Below are positions 12,632 to 25,241 of a stretch of 64,000 nucleotides of DNA, one piece after another. The notes beneath the pieces were generated by a model. The model was not told the DNA's origin. It did not search any database and worked only from the letters and a program-made list of their open reading frames with translations. Each line of letters starts with the position of its first letter. Position 1 is the stretch's first letter. Position numbers and translations under genes: made by a program. Source of the DNA: Limonium bicolor (Eukaryota; Streptophyta; Magnoliopsida; Caryophyllales; Plumbaginaceae); NCBI GenBank assembly GCA_023374045.1, contig CM041778.1, forward strand, positions 402,440,438 to 402,504,437. Reading direction: 5' to 3'.

Positions 12632-13639
12632 GTACGACTCCACCCAGAGACCAAAGTAATGAATATTGTGTATTGCGTATGTATGAGTAAAGTAATGAGT
12701 ATTGAGTATTGCGTAAGTATGAGTAAGTAATGAGTATTGAGTAAGGAGTAAGTATGAGTATGTAATGAGTACCGAGCAATGAGTAAGTATGAGTAAGGAG
12801 AAGAGTATGGGTACGGAGTATGTGAGAACAAGCAGTGAGTACTGAGTAAGAGTAAGTAATGGTAGCAGTGAGTACTGAGTAAAGTATGAGTGAAGTAATG
12901 AGTAAGGTATTGAGCGTAGTGTGAGTAAACCACGAGTAAGTAAGATTAAGCTTGGTGTAAGCCTTGTGAACCCGAGTAAGGAGAAAGAGAGCATCCGATG
13001 AAACCGGATGAACGAATAACTAAATGAACGGTTGACTAACAATTGTCTTCTTTGGTAGGTAGAGAACCTTATGTATGTATGCAAGTATGGTTGATTGTAT
13101 TGTTGTAGCATGAGTATGTATGTATGCATGTAAAATGAACTCCATGTTTATCCGACCCAAAGTAGTCGGCGTACCGCGGTTAGCACGCGGTATATGCGAA
13201 TTTCATATGCAGCGTAAGCTGACCCCCTAGGGGGAACATTTTTAGTGTGCAGGTATTCGAAGCTAACCACCGTTCGAGAGAGTAGGACGGGAACTGCTAG
13301 GTAAGCATGGGTAGTTGTATAATAGGGATTGTATTTGTAATGTACTGTGAATTTGGAAGTCCAAACTGTATCGGTAATTTAAGGATTGTAGTATACTCGG
13401 TATAGTATTGTATTGGATTTGTATTTGAATTATGGTTGAGTAGGCAATGAGAAGTAATGTATTGTGTAGAGTACTCGGTATGTTCACATTCATCAGACCG
13501 ATAGTATGTAGGATTGTAACTCGCCTTGTTAGTCACGTGGGTGACTAACGGCATTGTACACCCCCGTTGTGTAAGTAATATCCGCTGCGAAGGTAAGTAT
13601 TTGTACAATAATGATGGTATTAGCGGTAGGGGTGTTACA
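12632..13639 (+). mobile_element. E: 3' part of an A/B-like LTR
   Basis: Plus-strand fragment ending GGTAGGGGTGTTACA. It carries the GAGTA-rich stretch, the CCCCCTAGGGGG palindrome (near 13224-13235) and the terminal hairpin found in the last kilobase of A and B LTRs. No PBS follows, so this is the end of a 3' LTR or of a solo LTR. Its 5' part was separated by the insertion of B and is outside the window. It inserted into D. ORFs on its minus strand (12594-13698) are by-products of the repeat. Confidence 0.75.
12650..12945 (+). repeat. GAGTA/GAGTATTGAGTA-rich degenerate tandem repeat
   Basis: Irregular repeats of GAGTAAGTAT, GAGTATTGAGTA and AATGAGTA. Shorter versions lie at the same LTR position in A (32560-32640 and 56900-56990) and, in reverse, in B (about 9170-9340). 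Confidence 0.8.
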
Positions 13640-16600
13640 CCTAACCTTAAAAACTTAATTAAATGATCTATTAATGGTCTAAGATGGTTAATAAACATCT
13701 AAATACCATTGGGGAACAATCTAAAGATCTCAACAAGGCAAAACATGCCTTAAGATCGGTAAAGCTAAAAATGTGCTTTAAGACACCATAGAGATTGTAT
13801 GACCTCAAATAGGATCCAAAGTGGATTCCTAAGTATTATAATGAAGTAATGAACATTATAAAACCATTCTCAAAGGAAACCAAGCTCTAAAACATGTTCT
13901 AACACAAAATGTGCTTTAAAATTCCTTAAAGCACGTTTTTGAGAAAATTGACTTTCTGAGTGGGTTTTGAGTGGTGTTAGGCATTGGATTAGACCTTGTT
14001 ATACTAATGTACTGTAATGTACCACATTAGAAGGTCTAAATCCAAGATTTCAAAAAACAATCAGAAATATGGCACTCATTTGTGAATAGTAATCCAAATA
14101 GTGCATTTTTAAGCAAAATTGACTAAGTATAGTCAATGGTCAATGAATGACTCATCTTTATCCATATGAGGTCGGCAGCATGGAGCAAGGAGGATAGCAC
14201 ATTAAGCTTTAATACAAATATCTAGACAATTTGGTGAATCACCATTTACTATTCCATTTCTTACTTTTCATTCATTAAAACCCATTTTCTTTTCTTTCTT
14301 TCTCTTCCTCTTGTCCCATTCCAGCCGAGCTATCATCATTCTCTAAACCTCTCAAGCTGTGTTCTTGAGCATTCAAGGCAAATCAATCCCATTTGCACCT
14401 AAGTGTATTAAACCTTGAACAACAATCATTCTCGGCTGAAGCAAGCTTTGGGACCAAGGTTGTCAAAATTTACATTATAAGTTAGTTAACCATTTGGAGC
14501 AAGGGTGGCCGAAAATCAAAGGAAATATCATTCTTTAAGGCATTTTGCCAAGGCCGAAACCCTTTGGAGACTACCTTGCATTTTTATGTGTAATTTTATG
14601 TTATAAAGCAAAGTTGTAATAAGGCCATGTCATTAGGCCATTTTAATTTAAGTTTAAAGCTTATTTAATTTAATTTATGCTTATATAAGTAAGTTTGGGG
14701 TCAAACGGTAATTACTAGTAAATTATAAAGCCGTGGGCTTAAATTAGAGGAATTTAGGGTTTTTAAATGAATTTAATAAAAATTATAACATTTTATAAAG
14801 TTTTGGGCCAAAATTGTAAAAATAGAAAAGTATAGGGTATGATTGGTAATTACCAAGAGTTTGGGTCCAATTTGGCATTAGAAGTCATAGTTGACTATAT
14901 AGGAGACTTTGACCAAGTTTGGAGAATTTAAGGAATTAAAATACTACCTTATAATAAGATAGTTATTAAATTGTAAAAGATTTATAAGAGATGGGGTGAT
15001 ATTGTTATTTCCGAAAACTTGGGGTACTAAATAGAATTTAGAACAGACCTTAGGTTATTAGGAATTTTTAGAAGTTTATTTGGTTAAATTTGGAGTTTAT
15101 ATGAATTATATAAGTATAATATATGATACTTCATATCATTGTTACAAATGGGTAACATATGGGTAAAACCGAGAATTATAGAAAGTATAAGGTTAGGAAT
15201 GACATTTATAACCTTTTGGTATAGTTTGGTAATTTTTGGAGTTATATATAAGGTTTTATTAAGATATATGTATAATATATAGTTTTAATGACATTAGAAA
15301 ACTATATATTATAAATTGGGGAGATTTGGTAATTATATAAATTTAGGTGGTAGGAATTAAATTAAAACAGGCCCTAGGGTCTATTCGGAAATTATAACCA
15401 TTTAAAACTATAGGTTATAATTATATTAAGGTTTAAGGATTATAATATAAGGTATATATATAAGTGTAACAATGAAATATAATTTGGGGTTGATTTGTAA
15501 TTTATGGAAGTATAGTGGGAGATAATAAAAACCGAGAGTATAAGGGGGCTGTTTGATATTTTATAACAATTTATAACTATAGGTTATAATTGTTTTAATG
15601 ACATAAATGTCATAATATATGTTATATAACTATAATATAACATTATATTAATTATGTGGTGGATTTTGTAAATATTTAAGGAAATAGGTGTTGTTCGGTA
15701 ATATGGGAAATTTAGACTGAAAATTTATAATATGGTTTTAATGTTATAAGGGGTGTAACATTTATAATATAAGAAATATTCATTAAAGAGAATGAATATA
15801 TTATAAAGACTTACCATATAATAAATAGTCCCATAATACATGTATATAAATAAATATATGTCATGGTGTGGAAAATATAATATGGTTCAATGACCATATA
15901 TTATCATAATTAAAAATGATATAAGATAAAGAGAAAAGAATTACAAACATTAGATATGGAATTCTAATGTTAGAGTTTACATGGAATAATAAGGATTTAT
16001 ATAATTCAAAGTATTTTTACATATGAATTATACCACATTAAACTTGGAAAAACAAACCTTAGGAAAATAAATACTAAGGTGGAATGTATAATATATGATA
16101 AAGAATTATACGTGCAATATAGAAACAAACTATATAATATACAAGAGTATATTAAATTACATGCGATAACCAAGTTCAAACTTTAAGTATATTAAATATA
16201 CGAGACGCGACTACGCATGTAATATAACGTTTTTCCAAATCCCGAGTTAAGCCGAAAACCCGACAAACGTTGACAGTTAATAACGGGGGATTAACGGGAG
16301 GTGTTAGTGATGGTACGGGTACCGTAGAGTTATGTCATTATACGGGATTCTAATCAGTAGCGTTATGTATTAGTAGACTGTTAGAGACGACACGGGGAGC
16401 ATCGGATCTAGCTGATTCATACTCCACAGTTATACATTCAGGGTGAACGGTATGTTGTTATGTGTCTCCGATTGTCTCTGAGGACTTCCTCAGTTCAGAC
16501 TTCTGTGTAATTTGTCTGATTGTGTGAATAAATATGCATGAACTGTATATTTATAGCTGCTTATTATTTACTGTTGTTGCGTTAACAGTATTGGTTCGTA

Positions 16601-17806
16601 TATATGGACCTATATATATAAATGAACTAGCGGCTATGGTGCTATCTTATATGTAATATAAGGATCGTCAGAAAAACGTTGTAGCACTAGGATAATAAGA
16701 TATACATATTATCCGAGACTTTAATACGGAGCATTGGCCTTTCTAACGCCGCTCTCGTATCTAACACTGGATCCCGAGTTTACAGACTCTGGATTGGACT
16801 AACGACCTTAGTCTGCTGTGTTAGAAAATTGGTAATGCGATGCGATGGTATAATTAATTAACATAACAAAGCCAAGAGGATGTGGCTCTTGGTGCGCGCT
16901 GTGATCACAAAAAACGATACCAGGATGTCCGCGTACGGGTCCGCAAGTATCAAGAAAATTTCCCGTGAGCTAAGATGGCTCGTTGGTCGGAGACTCTACC
17001 GCTGGAGTGGCTACTGCCGTGGGTGACCCGCCATAGTATATGGGTAATTTAGAGACACGTCGTTTTTAACGAGACGTTGTCACTAGGTATAAACGAACAT
17101 TTATTACAGTTAAGACTTGTACATTGGCAAACAATATTGGTCTTTATACCAAGGACAGGAGTTGATACTTGTTTATTATTCTCGTTGTTCCGCCTTGTTG
17201 TTCATTGGTTATACTGTGTGGATTATATTATGTGTGTTGTTGGTTGTGTTATTGTATGGATATTACTGTTAATTGTTTTACAGTTTAAATGTTAAAACGG
17301 TATTGCATGTAACGAATCTCATGCTCTCGACCAATTAATTGAGGGGTTTGAGGAGGCATGACGGGGCATGTGATAACATACTCAGCAGGGCTGATTCTAT
17401 ACCACAAACCATTTTTATTTCAGGAGACTAGCTGGAGGGTCGACGCGGGGCGCGACAGTTGTATTTACCTTTGTTTAGACTTGGTACGGATTGAGACTAC
17501 AGTTATTTTGGACTCGGGTTTTGTAAACCGAGGTGTATATTGGTTAGACGCTCACGTGTACGGTTTTGTATAAGATGGTTGTTGTTGTATATATTCTAGT
17601 TTTATTTAAGCACTACTATCTATCTCTTGTGGCCACTGCGGGAATACGTTTCGTATGTTGATTATCATGTAACTCGTCATCACCCGTATGGGCGAGTGAT
17701 AACAGTGACACCATTAGAACGACAGTCTATTATTTACCGCTGCGATTTATTTACTAAGTACGACGTTTATACTATGATTAGGAGCCGGATTAGTAGGGGT
17801 GTTACA
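13640..17806 (+). mobile_element. D: LTR fragment of a chromovirus-like element (about 4.2 kb)
   Basis: AT-rich non-coding sequence bounded on the left by E and ending at 17806 with TAGGGGTGTTACA, the typical 3' LTR end of this group, where the minus-strand C2 LTR resumes. The first ~300 bp contain related short phrases to the first part of the G LTR, but I could not align them reliably. No PBS follows the end, so it is a 3' or solo LTR. The short ORFs at 17077-17854 show no family motif. Confidence 0.55.
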
Positions 17807-18850
17807 ATGTTTTCGGCTCAAAATTTATGTACGTGTAGCCTGAAAGATGTATAATACGTTAGTAATCAAAAGATTTTAATTTGAAGTCAGAATAATGACG
17901 AAACTTAGTAAACAAGTTAAAGGGCAGAAACAAAAATGAACAACTATAGAGAAGCCGGAAAGCGTCGGTTCGAACCCAAATTTCAATAGAAAGTTAGAAA
18001 GGTCGTGCGGAGTTAGAAAACTAAGATTCCTACCTGTTTTACCTTCGGATTTGAGGTGTTTCTTCAGAGGCTCCGATGATGCCGGTTCCAGATGGAGTTC
18101 GACCCGAGCTTCTGGATTTTGATTTTTGATGATGTTCTTCATGTTTTGGAGGTGGTTTGGTTGATGTATGATGATTGTTGAAGTGTTGGGAGTTGAAAAA
18201 TGTGTTTAGGTGGTGATTTCGGGGGGTTTTTGATGTGATTTCGGTGCTTGGATGTGTAAAAACGTGGGGGACTTGTGACGGCTAGGTTTTCTGACTTTGT
18301 AGGGCTCTTGAAGTTCTGATTTGATCAGGGGATAAGGCTCCTTATATAGGCTTCCTTAAAGATAGAAAAATCTGGTAAAAACCAAGATTTACCGACGTTT
18401 TAGCTCAAGGGCTTTCAAAAGGAATCTGTCTATGAAATTTTAAACATGGGTAAAGGATGGTATTTCTGATTTTTCTAAAGTAGAATCGAATTTTTTGGAT
18501 ATTGGAATATTTTTAAATTTAATTTCTCGTCAGATTCAGTCAGAAATTGCAAGAAAATTATTGGAAATTCTAAAAATCAAAATTCCAACGCCATTATGCC
18601 CAAAATGTCATCCTCTATCATGGGTTAAAATCTCAAAGCATTTTGAATTGATTTGACCCTTCTTTGGAGGAGAGAGAAAGCCTATAGGGGGCTTAAGAGC
18701 CTTGAAAAAATACGAAAATGCCCCTGGAGATGACTAAGCTGTCCCTAGTACTCTGAAATGTGCCAATCGAACTGGGAACCCTCGCTACTTGACCAAACTA
18801 GCCTATTAGTAGAGACTCTCTTCCGGGGGGTTTAAATTTTGGGTATAGCA
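17807..18850 (-). mobile_element. C2 3' LTR, truncated at D
   Basis: In minus orientation it begins TGCTATACCC at 18850 next to the PPT and matches the first ~1.05 kb of the C2 5' LTR (24195-25241). It breaks at TGTTTTCGGCTC, where D is inserted; the remaining ~0.7 kb is outside the window. A minus-strand ORF of 88-93 residues is open in both C2 LTRs (17876-18142, 24259-24540), but one copy lacks an ATG at the start and C1 does not keep it. Confidence 0.85.
18340..18348 (-). promoter_or_regulatory. Putative TATA box of C2 3' LTR
   Basis: TATATAAGG on the minus strand, at the same LTR position as in C1 and the C2 5' LTR. Confidence 0.5.
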
Positions 18851-18867
18851 GATTGCCCCCCGTCAAC
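18851..18867 (-). other. Polypurine tract of C2
   Basis: Minus strand GTTGACGGGGGGCAATC directly precedes the LTR start. It matches the C1 tract at 802-812. Confidence 0.8.
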
Positions 18868-18964
18868 TAGACTTTGTAATGGAAATGAAAAGGCTATTTG
18901 ATGCTTGAGTAATACCCCAAAATTTTGGATCTTAAAAGACCCCACATGCAATTGAAATCCGACA

Positions 18965-19190
18965 AGTAGTGTCGAGCTGCTCTAAGGCGCTGACTACCTA
19001 TGAGTAAAGTGGAAGGATGTCGAGCGATTATAAGGTGTCGACCACCTAAAGGTAAAAATGGAGTAATATCAGACTATTCTAAGGCGTCGACTACCTATAA
19101 TGAAATGATGATGTCAAGCTATTCTAAGGCGTTGACTACCTGAAGTGAAATAAAGTATGTCGAACATTCAAAGGTGTCGGGAACCTGTAA
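18965..19190 (-). repeat. Tandem GTAGTCAACGCCTTAGAAT units in C2
   Basis: Five diverged ~50-bp units, reverse complement of the 484-700 array in C1. Confidence 0.8.
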
Positions 19191-19439
19191 TGCACATGTA
19201 GATGTCATGCAGAAGAAGATGATATGATATGCTGATGATGATCTGATGCTTCTGGGGACCAAAACCCGTTCCAATGCTCCTGGTTGGTATACTACGGGGA
19301 CTTATTGCCTCTGCCCACCAACTGGGGTGCTGGGATAACTTCTAGATTACCAAGGGGACTTATTGCCACTGCCACACTAGTTGTTTCTCCCAAGAAGTTG
19401 CCATGAAGATGGGGACTTATTGCCTCTGCCCCGCCAACT

Positions 19440-19750
19440 TAGATCACGCTCTGTCTCGTACTTGTCTCGCACTGAAGATGATACTAGGTCTCGTACTAGT
19501 CTCGCAATGGATGATGACGCTCGGTCTCGCACTAAAGAAGATGCATGGTCTCGCACTGAAGAAAATGATGGGTCTCGCACTAATGAAGATGATGGGTCTC
19601 GCACTGAAGTCTCGTACTAAACGGATGAAGAAAAAGCTAGATCTCGCACTGATTCTAGGTCTCGCACTAAATGAAGATGCTAGGTCTCGTACTGAATGAC
19701 GAAAATGCAGGGTCTCGCACTGATTTTGGGTCTCGAACTAAAAATGAGTT
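19440..19750. repeat. GGTCTCGCACT tandem array
   Basis: More than ten copies of GGTCTCGCACT (or TCTCGTACT) separated by GAAGATGATG-like spacers, period roughly 22-30 bp. The array makes open frames on both strands with repeated Ser-Arg-Thr or Val-Arg-Asp words. These ORFs are not genes. Confidence 0.85.
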
Positions 19751-20331
19751 AGGAAGATAATGGTCTCGTGCAAATGATGAAAACTGATTACTGGAGTGCC
19801 AAACATGGCAATGATGATAAGATGTATGCAATCAAAATATATGAAAGATACTCGTTCAAAACAGGAAACTGTTGGAAAAGGTGTCAAACTTGGCAATGTT
19901 GAGGTGTTATGCAAAAGTTGTAAAATGCAACTAAAGTGTTTGTTGGAAGCTTGCCCAAAACAAGGAAATATTGAAAAAGGTGCCAAACATGGCAATGCTT
20001 GAGAAAAACTGCTGAAAAAGGAAAGTGAAATGATCATTTCCTGACCAAAAATTCCATATCTACAATTTTTTTCTTAAAAATGAACATGTCGTTGGTGGAA
20101 GTGTGTGGTGTTTGTTGTGGTGCTAAAGGCTTTTGCCGGTGTTCAGGATTTGTGATAGACCTGGGATTGGGTTGTGATTTTGGATGGTGGTCAGGATTAT
20201 GACGGGCCTGATGTTTTTGTGGAGGTAAGGTCAATGATGGGCTTGAGAGTGTGTGTGTGGTGGTAAGGGCTTATGTGTGCCTGTGGTGGGGTGGTGGTGC
20301 TCAAGCTTTGGGTTTCAATTGGTGTTAACAT

Positions 20332-20431
20332 GGCAATTGTTGGAACCAACAATTGCCCCCAGTATTTTTTCCTTAGGACAATCTGAGCTAGAGTTCATGG
20401 CAATCGATCGGAACGATCGATTGCCCCCAGT
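20332..20431 (-). repeat. Two tandem hairpin + PPT-like units
   Basis: Unit 1 has perfect 12-bp arms GGCAATTGTTGG (20332-20343) and CCAACAATTGCC (20346-20357). Unit 2 has perfect 12-bp arms GGCAATCGATCG (20399-20410) and CGATCGATTGCC (20414-20425). Both run directly into CCCAGTATTTT. Read in the element's sense (minus), each is a G-run tract ACTGGGGGCAAT followed by a hairpin. The stems differ at several positions yet both stay perfectly paired. Confidence 0.85.
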
Positions 20432-21513
20432 ATTTTCTTTGATTAAACACGTGAACGAGTCTCATACTCACAGGATCAATGCTTATCTTTTGATGTGGTA
20501 CTTCCTAACCTACACTCCGCGTGTTTGATGTTTGTACTTTGTTTCCTGCTCACGGTCACAACTTCTAGACCATTGAATTTGACATTTGGTGGATTTACGC
20601 ATTCGATCTGGTACTTTCACGTGATTAGATACACAACTATCAAGTCGGAAGTTTTTAAAGCTTATAACGTGACCATAGGGTGTGATGAAAGACGACGGGA
20701 TCATAGAGGGATATTTGAGGTATGTGGAGCTTAAATGGGTGACCAAAGCTGCAACTCGCGTCGTCTCTCCGATTCATCTTCCTTGTCTTGAAGTCGTCTA
20801 GCTGCTTCATGTTGACGCGTTTTTTGAGCTTCTGGACCTGGACTTTTGAAGTTGTCGTTTACACCATTTCTCTTTTTGTCATTTAGATTTCTTCGAGGCA
20901 CTTCGGGTTTGCCTTTTTGTCTTATCCTTTCTTGACTTTGCCTTCATGGTTCTTGTGTTTCCCGGTTTTGAGTTTTGAGAGCTGTTTTTTGTGAGCTCTC
21001 TGGATCCTGTGTCACTTTGGGACCATTTGCGGATCGCTTCATCATGCTGATAGCGACATTGCTTCTTTGGACTGATTAGATTGTTATCTGAGAATTGGGT
21101 TCCTCGCTTCCTTTGGTCACCGGGTCGGTAATTCATTATTGGCCGGGTGATTTTGTGGAGTTCATAATATCGAAAAGGGATATATGAAAGGTTCAGCGGG
21201 GGTGCCTAGGGTTTAATGTCATGGTTCACAAGCTTTTGGCTATGTGGTGCTGTACCTAGGTGCTTTGTCATTCTTGATAGTTGTGTATCCGCTCTTTGTT
21301 ACTTTTCACAGGTCTATGAGTAAATTTACAAATTATCTCCTTCGGTCGGAGTTATGCCATTTACCTTTTCCTTTGTATGTGGTCTCACCGGAGTGGTGTA
21401 AAAATGACACGCTCGTTCACTCATGGTTTTCCGCTCAAGACACTCTCGTGAATTTCACTTAAAGACTAGTTCACACACTTAAACGAAAGATTAAAGACGA
21501 CGATCCTGAGCTC

Positions 21514-21526
21514 AGATTGCCCCCAG
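21514..21526 (-). other. Third PPT-like copy in C2
   Basis: GATTGCCCCCAGT, as in 20351-20363 and 20419-20431. It is preceded by the self-complementary CTGAGCTCAG (21505-21514) rather than a 12-bp hairpin. Confidence 0.6.
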
Positions 21527-23467
21527 TATTGATTTGGGGTTTATGACAACACTTAAACAGATGTGGATTTTGGAATGCTTTGTGGATGTTTTGAGATAGA
21601 CTATGGTGTGTGGACGGACATGTTCACCCTTTTTAGAAACAAAGGACAAGTCGTTCTATTCTGTTGTCAAAAAAAAATTATTTCATGATCCTTTTTCTTG
21701 AAAAACAATTTTTTGTTTTGTTAAATGAATGCACAAAAAATTCACAAATGGAACTATGCTATAATTCACAAATGCAAATATAACATCAAAAATTGTAATC
21801 TTGGTAAAACTACCTAAAGTGATAAAGGAAGCTAGCTACCATAAGAGTTGGAAGAACGATTGAGAAAAGAAAACTACTTAAATTGAGAAAAATTCTAATG
21901 TTGAAATGTCTGATGCCAACATACTGAAGACTCGAGCTCTCGACCGTTGGGACGCCCTTGAGATGGCGGTGATTGTCTTCCTTCTGAACTCCGAGTAGGC
22001 TCCGTAAAATGTCTGAACTAGGAATGCCTATGGGTTATGTAGGAGGAACTAGGGCCGGAATCTCTTCCAAACTGAGAGTGAAGTGCATGGGCTAGAGTGA
22101 TCCCTAGGTTAGAACGGATGTGTGGGCCTGAATACCCTTAATCTGGAAGTGGAGCAAACGGGCCGAAGGAAGCCGTATGGATCTTGAATGGGCCTCTAGG
22201 CCGAGAGAGAAACCTTGAAGCCTAAGATTCGTTTGATGTTCTTGTTGGGCCTTAAGGCTAGAAACTGGAATGAACGAGTTATATAAACTATCTTGAATTC
22301 AAATGTTTTACGCTATGGGCCGAAATTCTGGATTGAAAACGAAGTTTGTGGGCCAAAATTATGAATTGGTCTATGGGCCCAGATGGAATGAGTTATGAGT
22401 GTGGTACTTGGGCCGGAATGATTCATGAACTGTGAACTAATGCTTAGGCTGAAAAGTTTTAGAGAATGCAGCACTTGGAATATTCTGAGAACTTGGCATC
22501 TGGGCCAGAATGTGTTTGGGCTAGAAATAGGGTGCATGGGCCGAAATGATTTCTAAATCATGCTCTAGATGTGAATTGGAGTTTGGGCTGAGTAATTCTG
22601 ATTGAGCCTAAAAGATGATATATAACTAGGATTTTGGGCCAAAGCCCGAGTGGAAAGTCTTCTTAGACTAGAATGAGCCTTGAAATGGAAAGGCATGATG
22701 GATTTTCATGAATTGCTTTAGTGGATTTATTTTTCGTGGGACTAGAACTAAATTGATCATTCAAATTGGGCTGAAAGAGAGAAATCACCTAAGTCTAAAC
22801 TTTTGGGCCGGACCCCAAACAAACAATTCATTCAAACCAAACAAGGCCTTTGGGCCGCAAACAATAAAGCCGTAAATTCGGGTTGGGCTGAGTTGATGTA
22901 GGAAAAGTTCCTATCAATTCCTAGGCTGGGTAGTGGGCCAATCATACAAATAGACAAGGCCCACACAAATTCAACATGTCCTCACTTGACGCTTATCCAA
23001 TTCGGGTATGGATCGATCCGGAGAGGTGCTTGGGGCATAGGCCCAGGTTACCACAAAGGAATAGAGCTTGCACGCTATTCTCTTTGGGCTTCCCCACCTT
23101 CTTCACATCACCATGAGGTGTGCGTCCACGGTCGGGCCTTTGAATGACCAAACAGGGCTAGGTAGGGCACTGCCAGGAAAACGCTTGGGGCTAAAGCCCA
23201 GGTATTAAGGGGATGTGGTTAGACGACATCCTCCTCTTTTCCCTCGCTTATTCACATCACCTAAAAGGTGTGAGCCCCTGACAGGGGACCCTCAAACGGG
23301 TCCCGGGGTGAAGTCGGTTTGCGTGGACCCTCGCTCTCATATGATGCAAGGGTGCAAAATTTAAATTGCGCACTAAGATAAACAAACAATGTAATAAAGG
23401 CATAAATAAACAACTTTCGAGTTAAGCCCTCTTTCTTAAAATTAAACAAGTTAAAATTAAGAAGTTT

Positions 23468-23485
23468 TCCCCAACAGAGTCACCA
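23468..23485 (-). other. C2 primer binding site, Tat/Ogre type
   Basis: Minus strand TGGTGACTCTGTTGGGGA lies 3 nt after the LTR end GGCTCACA. It resembles the TGGCGACTC...GGGGA sites of plant Tat/Ogre elements (tRNA-Arg type, from family knowledge). Confidence 0.75.
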
Positions 23486-23920
23486 TTCTGTGAGCCTTGA
23501 TTTTTAAACCCTATCCTATGTTGATTCAGATTGATTAGGATCTAATCGGATTCTAGGCCCACTTATAACCTAAGCTTAATAACTATGTCATATAACACTA
23601 GTTATTAAATCCTAAGTTAGCTCACTGGAACCTAATTAGAGTCGCCACCTAATTTTGACCTAGGGTAAATTAGGAAAGGAGAGTTTGGGTTTGGGGGCTT
23701 GATATTCGACTTATTTAGGGTTCAATTACTTTCATTACCCCTCAAAGTCGTTTTTCCTCTACTTAGTTTATTTACGGCTCATTACGAAGTCGTTTTAACC
23801 TAAATGTGCGAGCTTCTGTTTTTTTTATGTTTTTTTAGCATTTTTTGACAGAAAATAAAAGTGGAAATTAAGAATACCTAAACTAGGGTTTCAGAGGCAG
23901 AATTAGGTCAAATTTTGTTT

Positions 23921-24165
23921 CCGTCCGTGGCTACGGACCTAATGTCCGAACACATGGACTCTAGTTAACCTATGTGAACATAAAAGTCGAATTAAACAGA
24001 AAACACAATTTTGAAAGTCCGGGGCCACGGACAGGATGTCTGTGGGCCCGGACATGTACCGTTAAACCGTAAAAATTTGAAAAATAAAATCCCAAATCCC
24101 GCCGCCGTCCGTGGGTGTCCGTGGCCACGGACAACCCGTCCGTGGTCCCGGACCACCCACGGGCA
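23921..24165. repeat. GC-rich CCACGGAC / GTCCGTGG array in C2 LTR
   Basis: Counterpart of 1911-2156, with repeated GTCCGTGG, CCACGGAC and GTCCCGGACC words in both orientations. Confidence 0.75.
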
Positions 24166-24734
24166 GGGGTTTTCTGGTGGTTCCTGAAGGTGTTTTCGGC
24201 TCAAAATTTATGTACGTGTAGCCTGAAAGATGTACAATACGTTAGTAATCAAAAGATTTTAATTTGAAGTCAGAATAATAACGAAACTTAGTAAACAAGT
24301 TAAAGGGCAGAAACAAAAACGAACAACTATACAGAAGCCGGAAAGCGTCAGTTCGAACCCAAATTTCAATAGAAAGTCAGAAAGGTCATGGGGAGTTAGA
24401 AAACTAAGATTCCTACCTGTTTTACCTTCGGATTTGAGGTGTTCCTTCATGTCGGGATTCTTTGGAGGCTTCGATGATGCCGGTTCCAGATGGAGTTCGA
24501 CCCAAGCTTCTGGTTGTTGTTTGTTGATGATGTCCTTCACATTTTGGAGGTGGTTTGGTTGATGTATGATGATTGTTGAAGTGTTGGAGTTGAAAATGTG
24601 TTTAGGTGGTGATTTCGGTGGGTTTTGATGTGATTTCGGTGCTTGGATGTGTAAAAATGTGGGGGACTTGTGACGGCTTGGTTTTCTGACTTTCTAGGGC
24701 TCTTGAAGTTCTGATGTGATCAGGGGATAAGGCT

Positions 24735-24743
24735 CCTTATATA
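24735..24743 (-). promoter_or_regulatory. Putative TATA box of C2 5' LTR
   Basis: TATATAAGG on the minus strand, conserved in all three C LTRs at about 500 bp from the LTR start. Confidence 0.55.
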
Positions 24744-25241
24744 GGCTTCCTTAAAGATAGAAAAATCTGGTAAAAACCGAGATTTATCGACGTTTTAGCT
24801 CAAGGGCTTCCAAAAGGAATCTGTCTATGAAATTTTAAAATGAGTAAAGGATGGTATTTCTGATTTTTCTAAAGTAGAATCGAATTTTTGGATATTGGAA
24901 TATTTTTAAATTCAATTTCTCGTTGGATTCAATCAGAAATTGCTAGAAATTTATTGGAAATTCAAAAAATCAAAATTCCAACGCCATTATGCCCAAATGT
25001 CATCCTCTATCATGGGTTAAAATTTCAAAGCATTTTGAATTGATTTGACCCTTCTTTGGAGGAGAGAGAAAGCCTTTAGGGGGCTTAGGAGCCTTGAAAA
25101 ATTGAAAATGCCCCTGGAGATGACTAAGTTGTCCCTAGTACTCTGAAATGTGCCGATCGAACTGGGAACCCTCGCTACTTGACCAAACTAGCCTATTAGT
25201 AGAGACTCCTTTTTGGGGGGGTTGAAATTTTAGGTATAACA

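Larger units (their letters stand above)
18851..23488 (-). mobile_element. C2 interior: non-coding Tat/Ogre-like element (about 4.6 kb)
   Basis: Bounded by a PPT (18851) and a Tat-type PBS (23468-23485) on the minus strand. No gag or pol motif is visible, so it is non-autonomous. It holds several internal repeat systems: five GTAGTCAACGCC units (18965-19190), GGGGACTTATTGCC units (19296-19430), a GGTCTCGCACT array (19440-19750), and two or three hairpin-plus-PPT-like units (20332-20431, 21505-21526). One sense-strand ORF (20879-21136, 85 residues, Lys/Arg/Ser-rich) is open, but it has no motif I recognise and I do not call it a gene. Confidence 0.78.
23489..25241 (-). mobile_element. C2 5' LTR (about 1.75 kb)
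   Basis: Minus strand begins TGTTATACCT at 25241 and ends GGCTCACA at 23489, followed by the PBS. It has the same length and layout as the C1 3' LTR and was inserted into the F LTR. TATA at 24735-24743. Confidence 0.88.

Noticed and set aside
13640..17806. D as a complete element
   Set aside because: No PBS, PPT or coding motif lies inside it; only one LTR-like end (17806) is clear.
17876..18142. 88-93-residue ORF in both C2 LTRs in the sense orientation
   Set aside because: Only one copy has an ATG at that position, C1's LTR does not keep the frame, and LTR pairs share ORFs simply because they are copies.
19377..19699. Repeat-encoded ORFs (Ser-Arg-Thr-Glu or Val-Arg-Asp words)
   Set aside because: They are by-products of the GGTCTCGCACT tandem array, open in several frames on both strands.
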